Assembly (NCBI GenBank): GCA_012274445.1
Contig: JAAROD010000033.1
Coordinates: forward strand, 1,116,001 to 1,180,000
Origin: Sclerotiophoma versabilis
Taxonomy: Eukaryota > Ascomycota > Dothideomycetes > Pleosporales > Didymellaceae
Length of the DNA stretch: 64,000 bases
Reading direction: 5' to 3'
The translations under genes were made by a program, and so were the position numbers. Of the stretch, positions 24,801-37,485 are shown one piece after another (positions within the stretch are counted from its first letter, which is position 1; each line of letters opens with the position of its first letter). Below the pieces are notes generated by a model that worked only from the letters and a program-made list of their open reading frames with translations, made no database searches and had not been told where the DNA came from.

Positions 24801-25861
24801 GCATCGTCGTTCTGATTGGGCTGGGCGATAGCTATCAAAAGATCATCACCAAGGCTTGAGAGAAGTGCATCGGCTACAGTGTGTTAGCAGCGAAGTCTGA
24901 TTATACCGTATGAGCAGGCTCACCTTTGGGTCTTAACTCTGTCTTCCTGCACGCAAGGGTGAGCATTGCCCTTGACAGCGGATCCATTTGGAAATGCGAG
25001 ACGAAGGTGGATAGGTCGAAGTCGCGGAACAAGTCTCCTTCGCTGGAGCTTATTGACTCGGCGATCTTGTCTGCTTGTTCTGGGTCTTTTCGCAGCTTCT
25101 GTACCTCTGTCACGAGGATCTGGTAGCTGCCATTGGGGTCGGTGTTGCGGGCGCCGGTGCCGAGGACTTGCGCTGCATTGTTCTGCAGCACGCGCCGGAA
25201 GTATTTTGAGAAAACCTCCATGCCGTTGGAATCGATCAGCTAGCACAGAGTTAGCATTGCGAAGTGGAGACGTGTGCAAACAGAGCCAATGACGCACCTT
25301 CCTGATCTGTTCAGTCTGCGTGTCCCACTTGGAGCGATCCTTCTCGTCCTTGACTGGGCCAAATTGACTAAGCAACAGGAAAACCTGCGCGATGACGATG
25401 CGCGAAAGGTTCTGTGAGGAAGCGCCGGAGGCGGGGTTGGTTGCCGTGCTGGGCGAACCGACTGTACTCGAGGCGGGCGAGGCGCGGACGAGCTTCGATG
25501 CTCCTCCGCTGCTGTTGGATGAAGCTCCACCTGGCGCGGCAGAGGAGGCCAGCTGGGAGACGGGCTGGGTCAGGTTGGTCCTAGACCGAGAGGACAGCAG
25601 CTGGCTGGCTGGGAGCTGCTGTCCTGGGGCTGCAAAAGGCGCAGACGAGGTTGAGGACGCGGCAGACGACTTGCGGCTACCTATAAGACGCGACGATGCC
25701 GACGGGAGCGAGGGGAAGCTGGAGGCGGCGGGTGAGTATGGCTGACGCGAGCCGCTGGGGGAGGGCGTGTTGCGCTGTTCGTGGGCGGCGCTGGTGGAGA
25801 TGGGCGTCAGACGGGTGCTCTGGTTGTGTCTCGGGGCGCCCCAGGGGTGTTGCTGGCTCAT
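18855..25861 (-). CDS. NOT1: CCR4-NOT complex scaffold NOT1
   Basis: Four exons (25298-25861, 24924-25239, 18974-24873, 18855-18917) encode 2280 aa. NOT1 is the scaffold of the main cytoplasmic deadenylase, holding CAF1/CCR4, CAF40 and NOT2/NOT5. The first 150 residues are Ser/Ala-rich and disordered. Long HEAT-repeat arrays follow, then a MIF4G-like CAF1-binding part. A CAF40-binding DUF3819-type helical domain surrounds VNQAIQEIIAPVVERSVTIA, with the MARDLP and SPWAFYIPEPYKQ stretches. The C-terminal NOT1 superfamily homology domain contains YPSTILEMPDPFTAGLKVDR. The final exon corrects the end: splicing turns APEVGFLCPH into APEVERLLNALF, the family ending. It is divergent from the F-BAR gene. 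Confidence 0.95.
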
Positions 25862-26958
25862 CGAAGTGGTATTTCCATGAGCAGCGCGAGGGCGAACGGG
25901 CGGGGTGGGGTGCGGCGATGGGGCGGGATGAGGTGGTGGACGTGAAGTTGTGATAGTCGTGGGTCAATTGTAACAGATGGCTTGGCACTGAGGAGCGCAC
26001 TTGCCAGCTAGCGAATGCGACTGACACCGAGACACTGCACCGCACCGGAGAGCACATGCGGTCGAGAGCAATGCACTGGCTTGTGTCGCCTGTCTGCTGT
26101 TACAATCATGGACTGTCTGATCGCGCCGTGTCTTCACGCAGATACTGCTCGGCTTTCCGTGTCGATGCTGCAGTTCGCCGGCACCGCATGTGGGTGCAGC
26201 GTCGATACCCCACATTTCCCAGTCCGCGATGACTGCCCAAACCCTCGTTTCCTTCATTGCCATCACGCACGAGCACACGGCTGTTCGTGAACACAGCGGC
26301 TATGAGACGATCGCTTGTTGGCCTTGTATTGATCTGAGTGTTGTACCTGGCACTCCACGAGCTCCAGTGGTGCCGCAGATGCGCTCCTACAGTGTCCTTG
26401 CTCGTCGACCTCTCCCGTGACCGACCTATACTCCTCGAAACTTACCATAGCCATGAACCATGTTCAAAGGCGTCATCGTCTCCCCTTCTAGATGCCTGCA
26501 CCTTGCCAGCCACCACTTTGAGTAGTTTTGCTGCTGCTGGGCTTCACCAGCTGCAGCACTGTGAATGCACCGGTACAATAGCCGGCGTGTATCCAAAGAC
26601 AGCACATTTTCGTATCCGGCAAGCGATACCCACAGGACAGCTCATGCATACAGGAGGCTAATCGCCGTCGCGAGACATGGAGCCGCACTGTATGGTCGTC
26701 TCACTGCAGCACACGTCGTCATAGGGCTGAGCGCGCGCCTAGCGCTCCTTCCCGCGTCGCCATGGGAAACCGCGATCCGTAAACACAGCTCGAGGTACAA
26801 CGCCTGCAAGCTGCTCACCACCCCTACCCGGTCGATGCACCCTGTAGTACCATTGATACCCCATATATAATACTCCAGCATTTTTGTGACATTCGTTGTC
26901 CTGCACACTGCTCGCTGCCACGAAGAGCACCCGCTCCAGCTAGTAAACAGCCGGCACA
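25862..26958. other. Divergent intergenic region NOT1 / F-BAR
   Basis: About 1.1 kb between the two divergent ATGs. Small overlapping ORFs on both strands carry no domain. A TATA element lies close to the F-BAR start (26864-26871). Confidence 0.5.
26864..26871 (+). promoter_or_regulatory. TATA-like element of the F-BAR gene
   Basis: The sequence TATATAAT lies about 90 nt upstream of the ATG at 26959, in the position expected for a fungal core promoter. Confidence 0.5.
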
Positions 26959-29900
26959 ATGCCAGGTACACCGGCGTCCGAGGCGCCTACGGTGTCTCTC
27001 TCATGTATGAAACTCCTGGGTATCCACGGAACGCCTGCTAATAGCTGCCAGTTGCCAACAATTTCTGGGGGAAAGATGACGCTGGCGTTGGGCCTCTGCT
27101 TGACCGCATGCACTTTGCCAAAGTCACCAACGACGAACTGAAGGCCTTTTACGCTGCACGCGCAGCGATCGAAGAAGAATACTCCAAGAAGCTCCTGCAG
27201 CTCTCTCGAAAGCCCCTCGGATCCTCGGAAACCGGCACACTACGATTGTCCTGCGATGTTGTACGGGCCGAAGTCGAGTCTATGGGCAAGGCCCACCAGA
27301 GCGTCGCACAACAGATGCACACCGAGCTAGAGGAGCCGTTGCAAGCATTCGCCGGCGGTATGAAGGAGCGCAGGAAGATCGTTCAGAATGGCATCGAGAA
27401 GCTTTTGAAGCTCAAAATGCAACAGACGGCTACAGTCAACAAGGCCCGCGACCGGTACGAGCAGGACTGTCTGAAGATCAAGGGCTTCCTAGCGCAGGCG
27501 CACATGGTCATGGGTCATGAGGAACGCAAGAACAAGGCCAGACTGGAGAAGACACAGATCAATCTGTCCACTACAAGCGCCGAGTACGAGGCTGCGGTGA
27601 AAGTGCTCGAAGAAACCACTGGCCGTTGGAATAGAGATTGGAAGGCTGCCTGCGACGTAAGTTGCCTTTGTGCAATGCTAATGATGCCTACTGACAACTC
27701 CGAAGAAATTCCAAGACCTCGAAGAAGAGCGCATCGACTACACCAAGAGCAGCCTTTGGAACTTCGCCAACATCGCGTCAACAGTGTGTGTCAGCGACGA
27801 CGCCTCATGCGAGAAGATGCGCCTATCGCTCGAAGACTGTGATGTGGAGAAGGACATAACGAACTTCATCACCGAAAGTGGCACAGGCCAGGAGATACCA
27901 GATCCGCCAAAGTTCATCAACTTCTGCCGTGGAGATGCCGAAACATCGTCGCAAGTGTCAGATGATGAGAACTACTCGGTTGCACAGTTTGCAAGGACTA
28001 TGAATCCCTCGTACCGCGCCTCATCACCACCCATCTCAGTCTTCGAGTCGCACCACGACCCTAATAATCCTCTAGCCAAGGAAATGGGCTTGCAGCAAGA
28101 CACCCAACCCATTGCTATCCCTCAAGATCAGATCAATCTCCCATCACCGCGACAGCCTGTCGAACCACAACAGATACCTCGTCCCTCTACGGCTTCCCGA
28201 ACAGTGCAGCCCGACCCACGTCTCGTGCAAGCACAGCAGCAAGCACGTCAACAGTACCAGCAAAGCCCGACACCGTACAATGATTACCCGGCCGACGGCA
28301 TGACCCAGTTCTGTCGACCTGCAGCACAGTCTGATCGAAGCACGATCGCAAGTCCTATCCGGCCTGCAAGCCGTGACTCGCACAGCGACCACTCGGATCT
28401 CAACTCCTTCTCCAGTGTTGAGCCACCAAGCGGGTCTGCCTCACCCGGCAAGCCAATGCCACCTTCTTCTTTCACTGAGCCAAGTCCTATCGAAGAAAGC
28501 TCCTTCCAAAAGAAACGAGGCTTCTTCAACAGTCCCTTTGGTCGTAGGAAGAGCAGGCCTGAGATCGAGACACCGGCGTCTGTGACACCAACAAGCCGCA
28601 ACACGTGGGCTCCTGCATCAAGACAGAATACCAACGAGAACGTGAGCCCGACTCGCCCGCTTGGTAGGATCAACCGTCAGCCTATGGTGCAGGATGCTAC
28701 ACGATCTGCCAGTCCTGAACCAGTTGACCCACGTGCTAACTTTCAATTGAACGTTGGGAACAACGTGTTTGATGTCGCGTCGCCCGACAAGAAGAAGCAG
28801 GAACAAAAGCAGGATCCGTCAGAAGAGCTTGACCCCATTGCGGCTGCTCTCGAAGAACTTAGGGGCGTCACAAAGCAAGGTACCTTGCGTGTGTCTGCGG
28901 ACAAGTTCGCCGGCCTGGCCACGCCCCAGCCTCCAGCCACACCATCCGTTGGCTCAAAGCTGCCAGGAGGCGCACCCACGCCTTTGACCAATGTCAATTT
29001 GAATGCTGCGAAGCGAGGCACGCCTCCGCCTTCTTACGAGCAACCCCCAATGTCCCGCCTTGGCGCTCCTAAGCCTGCACATACCGCGCGCCAGATGCAG
29101 AAGACGACTGAGATGTATGTGAACCAAAAGGCGAATGTGTTCAATGGCAATGCTGGATCTCGACCCCCGACGCGTGGGAACACCCAGCAGGAGCCTCCAA
29201 GGGCGACATCTCCAGCACCAAATCGAGCTACTAGCCCCAGGCCTAGCCTGTACACGGCACCACAAAGGTCATCGCAGGGACAAGCACCTGCGTCGCCATC
29301 GACATACCGGCCGGCGCAGCGACAGCAGCAACAGTCACCCGCACCTGCTGCCAATTTTAATCGTTCAGCCTCGCCAAACCCTTACGCGGCTTCTACTGCA
29401 GGTGGCCGTCCACGCGCGCAAACCGGCACTGCACCAGCTCAAGCCTATGGTACTCCAGTTGGACGCAACTCGTATTCATCAACTCGAGGTGCTTCCCCTG
29501 CTATGAACGCCATGCCTCGCGCAGCTTCACCGCAGCCACCGCAGCCAGCTTACGCGCAGTCACGGCCAGGATCCCGTGCGGCTCCTAGCTCACGAGCTGT
29601 CAGCCCTCAACCAGCATTCCGCCAGTCGAACGACCGGCCGCCCAGCTCACATAGTGCAGCGGCGATGTCTATGGTAGGGAGCGAACGGGGTGACGGGTCT
29701 GTATACGGTGGCAGTATTCGTGGTCGACCACAGAGTTCGTACTATGGTGGTGGCGGAGGTGGCAGTGGAAGTTCTGTAAGAGCTGAATCCAGAGTACGCA
29801 GCAAGAGTTTGGCTGAGCCCAAGAATTACAACAGAGATGGACGGATCATCTTGAACTATTGTAAGTGGCCAGAATGCTGACCTGTTTATCGTGGCTTGAC

Positions 29901-30085
29901 TGACCAGTATCACAGCACGTGCAATGTACTCGTACTCAGCACAAATTCCAGAAGAACTCGCCTTTCAAAAGGGCGATATTCTTGCCGTGCTGCGACTCCA
30001 GGACGACGGATGGTGGGAAGCTGAGGTTGTAGGTAAGAACGGCAGACCTGGTCTTGTCCCATCCAACTATCTGCAGCCTTGTTAA
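26959..30085 (+). CDS. F-BAR and SH3 cytokinesis protein (Cdc15/Imp2/Hof1 type)
   Basis: Four exons (26959-27004, 27052-27656, 27706-29860, 29916-30085) give 991 aa. The 46-nt first exon encodes only MPGTPASEAPTVSLS; splicing then gives FANNFWGKDDAGVGPLLDRM, the classical start of the F-BAR fold. The F-BAR domain covers about residues 15-275, including the SSLWNFANIASTVCVSDDASCEKMR helix. A 600-residue Pro/Ser/Gln-rich disordered region with many RSxSP-like phosphosites follows. A C-terminal SH3 domain is at about 930-990 (AMYSY, then DDGWWEAE and GLVPSNYL). Family members bend membrane and organise the contractile actin ring at septation sites. Fission yeast has Cdc15 and Imp2, budding yeast Hof1; I cannot say which is the strict orthologue. 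Confidence 0.9.
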
Positions 30086-30596
30086 TCCGCTGGGATGGTA
30101 CGTGGACAACTTCAGCATTGTGTTTACTTTGACTTCAGCGACTTTTGCATATTCCCTTCTTTCACAATCATTGAGCGTACTATTGACTTTGGTTGATTCG
30201 TTGAAATCAGACTGCGATTAGCGGGCGTCATTCGTTTTGGGTATACCAATGTATGAGAGGGCTGTGTTTTGGGATCGTTCGAGCGAAGAATGACAATCTA
30301 CATGACTATCCTTGCTCCTGACGCTCGATTATGCATCTCGCTGTCTATCTACTTTCGTTACATTGAGTCCATCCAAGCCCACAGTGCAAGCGCGATCTGT
30401 CGTAGCACAGTGTTGGCGCCATAAGCTGGGACGTTTGGTACGTGAAGAACATGATGCATTGTTGTTTGCCTGGCACATGCACACCTCAAACCATTCACGT
30501 CTTTTGTAAACACGACGGTGTCTACAGCAGTCTGTAACACATACAAGTTGCTCTGACATCTGCAGCACTCCAAAACAACAGCAAGCGGTCTTGACC
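30086..30596. other. Intergenic, F-BAR 3' side and MFS promoter
   Basis: About 510 bp between two plus-strand genes. No gene or clear element was seen; the end is presumably the transporter leader. Confidence 0.45.
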
Positions 30597-32436
30597 ATGG
30601 AAAGACACGATTCTGCTCCGCGACTGCCACTTCGACCGTTGCCCAGTCTAGTGAGAGCCTATCAGTACCCTCGCGATGCTTCTCAAGGCTGTGTTTGGAG
30701 TCCAAGGCTAGACAAGGAACGCTCCACTATTCGCAGAGAGGTTCAACAGCTCTACAGAAACGAAGAGCTGCCAAACATATACCATCACACAACCTTCGAC
30801 CTGCCTACGGGCACGACAGTCTTTGACCATATCTCGTTCGAGCAAGATGAGCTCAAGAAGGACATGCATATGATCGATTGGGATAACGACTGCGATCCTC
30901 AAAACCCGCTCAACTGGCTCGTCTGGAAGAAGGGTTTGAACGTTGGCTGCATCTTTCTGATGTGTATCATTACGTAAGTTCATACTACAGGCACCAAAAC
31001 CCATCTGTCCAAGACGACCCAAACTGACACCTCTGATTAGACCATTCACATCCTCGGTCTTCGCCCCCGCCATCCCCAACCTCATGCACGACTTCCAAAC
31101 AACAGATCCCTACCTCTCTTCCTTTATCCTCAGCATCTACGTCCTTGGCTACGCAGTCGGTCCGCTCCTGATATCACCTCTATCAGAAATATATGGCAAA
31201 GTGCCGCTGTACCACTTCTGCAACACCTTATTCAGCGTCTCCACTCTACTTTGTGGACGCACAACGTCCCTCCGCAGTCTGGCGTTCGCACGACTTTTCT
31301 CCGGCATTGGCGGAAGCAGTGTCTTTGCACTCGCACCTAGTTCGATTGCTGACATGTTCCCAAAAGAAAAGCGTGGTGCATTTATGGCGTTGATTGCTAT
31401 CGGATACAATCTTGGTCCGTCTGTCAGTCCCACGGCAGGATCGTACATCAATGCTGCTTGGGGCTGGCGATGGGTCTTCTACATCAGCGGCAGTCTTGGG
31501 CTCGTCGTTACAGTGCTGAGTTATGCGGGGCTGGGTGAGACGTACGAGCCGGTGTTGTTGCGCGGGAAAGCTGCTAGGCTGAGGAGGCAGAAACGGTTCT
31601 ATGACGGTTCAGTGAAGTCGAGGTTTGATTTTGACCTTGACACTACAAGGAAGCGGGTGCTGGGAAAGGCAATGCTGATGCCACTCCGCATGCTCGTCTT
31701 TTCGAGGACGATACTTTTGACGAGCATGTTGACCGCGCTTTCGTATGGATGGATGTATGTCTTATACACCACCCTTCCTACTACCTTTCTGGTCACCTAC
31801 GCTTGGTCGCCCAAGAAAATCGGTCTTGCGTATCTTGGCACTGCAGTCGGGGCAGTTGTTGGCATGACTGCTGGTGTAAAGATCAGCGATGCCGTTGTGA
31901 GCAATAGGAGGAGGAAAGGGGAAGGAAAGCACGAAGACAGGCTGCTACCGATGTGTTTCTTCTGGCCGCTGGTCAGCCTGGGGTTACTTGTTTATGCCTG
32001 GACTGCACAGGCCAGAGCACATTGGGCGGTGCCTTTGCTTGGAACGAGTATCTTCGGTGCTGGTGCCATGAGCACGATCGTAATTATTCCACATTCGCCA
32101 TCAAACGATTGCATATTGACAGGCAAAGCTAACAAGGAACAGTTCTTCACAGGCACGTATATAATTGACGCCTATCCAGTACACTCAGCATCTGGAACTG
32201 CTGCCAGCACGCTCTTTCGATCGATACTTGGTGGTCTTGCGCCACTGTTCTCGAACAAGTTATACAAGCAGCTGGATGTGGGATGGACATTCTCATTGCT
32301 TGCCCTAGTTGCGCTCGCTGTCGCGCCTGTGCCGTGGATGGTGTATCGGTTTGGCGAGGGGTGGAGGAAGGAAGACCGGCATGGTGAAGATGTGTTGACT
32401 GGAAAATGGGCATTGGGCAGCGGATCAGGCGGCTAG
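30597..32436 (+). CDS. MFS transporter, DHA1 drug/polyamine:H+ antiporter type
   Basis: Three exons (30597-30973, 31041-32079, 32143-32436) give 569 aa. The second intron (32080-32142) is 63 nt and in frame. Read unspliced it inserts a polar 21-residue stretch in a transmembrane region; splicing gives GAGAMSTIFFTGTYIIDAY as in the family. The N-terminal cytosolic part ends with the DHA1 hallmark IDWDNDCDPQNPLNW. About 12 membrane spans follow, with PLSEIYGKVPLY (motif A region) and GWRWVFYISG. Such proteins export drugs, polyamines or secondary metabolites at the plasma membrane. No biosynthetic cluster surrounds it, so the substrate is open. Confidence 0.9.
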
Positions 32437-35400
32437 GATGTGGATACTTGGAGTGAGATGACGAAGAATGGTGGAAAGCAAGGTGTTTAAGATGTGTGCA
32501 GATGCCTTGAACTAGTGATGGGCGCCGGTTGTGCCTTCAATCCGCAACCACTGCAGGTATTGGATCCATACGGTCAGAATGGGAAAGTAGAGCATGAGGT
32601 GAGGGGAAGTTTTCCGTAAGCTTTCGTCGAGTAAGTGTGCTTGCGCAGTAAAGTGTGCGACGACGTCCACGCGACGCTGTTAGAAGTCATTGCTCTTTCC
32701 TGATGGAGGTCTTCGATCCAGCCCGAAGTCTTACACATCATGCTGCCCCAATACAGCCATTGCCCTGCCTCGATATACCCAAGACGAACAATGGGGCAGT
32801 CGCTACTATCCAACCTAGGCGCCCAACCTCACAGCCACGCCTCGTAACGTCAGCATCCACAGTGCTGCGCCGCACCACCAACTCCGACCCACACTATCAG
32901 GTTTCGCGTTTCGTTTCGCGCTGAATGGAATTGAGCTGCATGAACGGCGACCCGGAGGGCGACCTGATGTGCAACCTGACGGGCGGCCTGGCGAGGCAGT
33001 TAGCACAGGCTCCGTGGTATTCTAAGCGCAGCGCAATGTCCGTTACAGGGTTCTAGGAGGCAGAACCTGGTAGTCTTGCTGGTCGTGTAGTTGGTGGGAA
33101 ATGGTGGTGAGTCATTGTGAGGCTGGTGCAAGCCATCGTTAGGAGTATCGTCGCATTGTCTTTTGGGTATTGATAGCCGCCGTTGGTCAGAGGCTTGTCT
33201 ATGCTATGAGAAAACATTTTGGCATGATGCTCGAAGCAGTGCAGGATTGGCCACTCAGTCTGCGACTGGCATTTTATAGTCTCAAATAACATCATGCAAA
33301 ATCAACGGCAGTAAGCAATGGTAGCTGCATGATACAAGGCTCGGTGGTTGAAATGATAGCGGAGCAGTACTCAGCAACAGAGAATACTTGGTGAAGCAAA
33401 ATAGTCCTTCCTCTGCAATAACCATGCCAGACTTGTGTGGCAAAGTCCGGTGTAGAAAAAGGCTCTGAAGGAAACATGGGGTATAGTACTGCGATACAAC
33501 TTCAAGTTCCTGGGAGCACACGTGATGCATCTCACTGCCTCTTCCCCAGCTCACCAAAACCTTTGGTAGCGTTCCTCAACGACCCAGACCGTCGGGAAAT
33601 GAATCGAGTCAAGAAGCTGCAAACAGATTTGGCGAACGGCTGCAAGCGATAGTGGCTGGAAGTGTAGATGAAAGGTTTCGGCGGTCAGTGATGTGTTGGA
33701 ACTAAGTACCTCATCGTGAGACCGCTTACCAAACCTACCACGCGGTCGTCACAAGACAAGTTTGTCCGAAGGGACTGGTCTCGCCTACGCTTGCTGTCGA
33801 GAATTTGGCGCTTTGAGTAATTGATGATCCGACCTCAAGACAGACGTTCTACAGGTGGCCAATGTGCCAAGTCGAACCTAGAGATGCCTCAGGATTGGTT
33901 ACAGGGTGGCAGTCCTTTATGCGGTACTGGACCCTTAGTGTTTCTAGGTTTGGGGTCCGTTAATGATGGAGCAGTTCATGGGATGTTTGAACTTGTACTC
34001 GCGAGACTTGCTGTCTGCCCGCCAAGTAGCCAGCACATGGTAAGATGTCGCGACACCCATGTCAGACGGTAGTCTACCGTGTCGATATAGTTTCAACGGA
34101 TTGGCCCATGCGTCTCAAGTGAAGAACTGCGAAACGTGTGTGGTGTGGTTATCCTCATTCCGTGCCGAGCACTGTAAGCCACGAAGGTAGACATCGACAC
34201 TTGGATGCCAACTAGATCTGAAAGCAGAGAGTTACAGCTGCTTTGGTTGACTGGCTTTTGTTGAGCACGTTGAACAAGAGTGCTCGTACTTCGGAGTACA
34301 TCCAGAGTGCATGCATGAGTTGAGCGCCATACACGTCTACTAGTGATAGCATCGCGGTTGCATCACTCACCAAAACCTTTGCCTCCCATGTGGAACCCTG
34401 AGGTCTGGAAGCACAAGTGAGCGCGCTTGATCTGCCGCACCAGAAGTAATAATCGGACGATGGTGCTGTTCAACCCTATGTCCTTGCTCCGACGGCGCCA
34501 CGTTTGCGTGTGCTATGGGTGGACGGGAAGGCACGATGCATGCAGCCTGCTTGATTGGACCAGTCCCTGAAGTCCCTTGCTTGAACGATTGTTGTTAGAG
34601 TTTGAAGACGTGCAGCAGGTCGGATGGCGATGGCGGGGCATGGAAAGGGCGCCTATCGATAACATTCGACATGAACGATCCCAAAGATCGGACAGTGGCA
34701 ACCACAATGAGCCCAAGAGTCAGGGGTCTGGTCTGTGCCAACGAAAGACAAGCAGACCAGCGGTGAAGGCTGTGATCTGACAGCGACAACTCTGCTGAGC
34801 CCTGCCCTTGTGGAGAACGCCTATCCAAGCCCGTTACCCACCGGTGTATGCAGGCCCTGAATCGAAGCAGCCATTGTGCATCTGAAGCGCACCGTCACTT
34901 GGGCAGCGGCAGTCGAGCATCCGGCAACAACAAACGCCTCACTTGGTGGGTGGACAAACGATTTGCGCCGCTCATGTACAGCAAATGGCGGCCGTTAGGG
35001 ACTTGGGTACTGTTTGACGAGAACGGCAAATAGTCAGCCAGCATTGTCGCGACAACCAACAACGGGCTTCACTAGGCAGACAGTCATTTGGCCTCAATTT
35101 TAATCTGCAGTTCCAGCCATCGATCCAGCGCCGCTCATGGTATGATGCATACGCCAGCGTGATAAGAGTTGCCGGTAGCAATTTTGTTCAGATGTGATCG
35201 TCGGCTGCCTTCGCTCACAGACTCCCGTTCGCAACTTTAGGCTGCGGGAAGCTGAGCTTGGCTAATCTGTGCTCACGCACGGATGACGCCGAAGAGCAGA
35301 AAAAGAAGAAGAAAACGATGCAGGTTCTTCGACGGCTGCCTCGCTTGCGCATGTCTCGAAATCTGGCCCCAACCCTAGTTGACACGGCCCTTCTACGGAC

Positions 35401-37140
35401 AAGCGCGGCCTCTGACCTTGCCAACGGGCACGCGATACGAGACGATGGAAGCCCGTTCGTTGCTCGATCTTGGCGCCATCAGCACCCTCATTATGACTGA
35501 AGTAGGCCAACTGCTGCTGCCTATCGACGGCAGGCTGGCTTTCTAGAAAGTCCGCTCTTACCAATATTACGCAACCGCCTTGTCTGCGAATCACACAGCG
35601 ACTCCGGTGTGAGTGGGCTGGCGACTTGAGGAGGCGGTGACTCCCAAGTCACAAGACCGTGATTCGAGTGAAACAAGTGGTTGGCACCATCCACACGGGA
35701 TATTGTGATTGGCCGCATTCCTGCATTAATCTCCGCCCTCATTCGCCAGGCTTGAAGCTCTCGAAAACCCAGTGGCTTCTGGCGCGCCACTGGCGGGTGC
35801 CAGCTAATCAGATGCACGGGCACCCACATGGACAGGCAGGGCCGTTAGTCAGCGGCGACTGACAATATATTGGAAGGCCAATGAGCGGTTAGGCAGAAGT
35901 AGGGCGCGACAAGGTTCGAGGTGTGGTGGATGCGTGCCAATCGGGCCCCAACTGCCATGTGTCATCACCAACGCTTTTTGGCGCTCGAAATGTTCGAGCC
36001 AGCTCGCCCTTGTTCAACAATTGCGGAAACAAAATTGGAGGACAAAGATGCTGGAAAGCGCCGACGATGGTGTTGCTCCACCAACACGAAACCCAAACCA
36101 GCCTTGGGCGCGCAATAGTCATCAATGCCGTCTTTCAGAACACGCTGTCGGGACAGCAAGCAGCTGGCAGGAGATCAAACAGAGATTTCGAGTTCCAGAG
36201 CTGCGTCGCAGGCGTTGCAGGATCGTCAACTGCACAGGCCGGATGCGTCATGGCACACGAATACGGAGCCAGCGAAGGCTATCGAACGCCGGCCGTGCAC
36301 TCGCGCTCAGTATGAGACGTCGTAAGCTTTCGTAGGCTTGACCACGTCTCTAAGCAACGCTAACTGGCTGCGGCATGTCCTCTATCCTTAGTCTTCTGCT
36401 TAGGGTGAGGCGCTGTTGTTTTCGACGGTGTTGGTGTCCGCAGACGCTCGTCAGGGGCAACGAATCATGTTAGCCAGCGTCGTGTACAACGCGAGGCTTG
36501 AGCAAGATCTGCTGCTGTTGCCCTTCGAAATGTGTCCTCTCTGCGTGCTGACGAGCGCTTGTGGAGAGGGCAACGCTCAGAATGAGTGGTCCAGGGCACC
36601 TACCGCCACACACTGCGCGGGTCCGCTTGGCCGTCTGGTGCATGGTCTGCTGCACTGTGGTGCTCTGGTGCCTCGAAGCTGCTGCAATTCGAGCATCGAA
36701 CCCCAGACTGCGCGTGTGTTGAGCAGTGGTGGGTGTGTCACCGTGTCCTTGCTAACGGGCGTCTGATTCGCTGCAGTCCACAGCCGCCCGGCGAGCTGCG
36801 GATTCAGAGGTATGATTCAGGTGAATCAAGGACAAGGCCCCGGTTGCTCGGTGGCTGCATGACGGCCACCACTAGGACGCACACGGTAAGGACGGCTCAC
36901 ACTGCCCTCCCTCACTTTTGCCTCCCTGCACGCTAGTGGAACCACTTTGTTTTAGTGGGCGCCCGTCTGCGTGCCGGCCATGGCATGCATCGCTGATGGA
37001 CTGCAGGCGGCCTGTAGGCCCATCCTTCTTCGTCATAGCGCCGCTCCCAGGCCCATCCTTCCCTATATTTACGGAAAACTGGGGCGTCTTATGAGCCAAT
37101 AGCTGACAGGGCCCTCTTTTGAAGGCAATCTTTATCACTG
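32437..37140. other. Large gene-poor interval upstream of the Ran1-like kinase
   Basis: About 4.7 kb with no ORF I can defend. Candidates such as 35923-36315 and 36416-36766 lack domains, start at non-ATG codons or overlap other frames. Base composition looks like the neighbouring genes. I see no AT-rich RIP signature, no transposase or reverse-transcriptase frame, no tRNA cloverleaf and no long tandem repeat. Confidence 0.5.
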
Positions 37141-37485
37141 CTGCCCAGCCGTGCACATAGAATATACATCATATCCTGCCTCATACCCGACCATCACCAT
37201 TCACCGGCTCGAACATACTACTACCCTCTCCTTCACGTTCCTTGCCAAGGATCAACGTACTACACCGTTGTTCTTCTCACCCTCTCAACATAACACCTAC
37301 CATCACATTTTCCTCCAACCTCTCTGCTCTCGGTCACCTGACCTAACCGTGTTTGGATAACTATACGTTCCTGCTCCTGCTGCAACTATTCAAAACCTTT
37401 GGATCCTTTTCTTTCAGGATTCACATCTCCGTCCTCGAGGCCTTCACTGGACCTAGGAGGACTTTTCTTCACTCTCATCCACAGC
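37141..37485 (+). promoter_or_regulatory. Long ATG-free, pyrimidine-rich leader of the kinase gene
   Basis: The 345 bases before the kinase ATG contain no ATG in any frame and are rich in C and T (many CTC, TTC and CCT runs). This is the look of a long fungal 5' UTR kept free of upstream start codons. The transcription start is inferred to lie near its left end. Confidence 0.5.

Noticed and set aside
32080..32142. Possible extra cytosolic insertion in the MFS transporter
   Set aside because: It is a 63-nt in-frame intron with GT/AG ends and a GCTAAC branch site; splicing restores the family sequence.
35923..36335. Overlapping plus ORFs in the gene-poor interval
   Set aside because: Three frames are open over the same DNA with no codon or domain signal, which is what chance gives in GC-balanced DNA.
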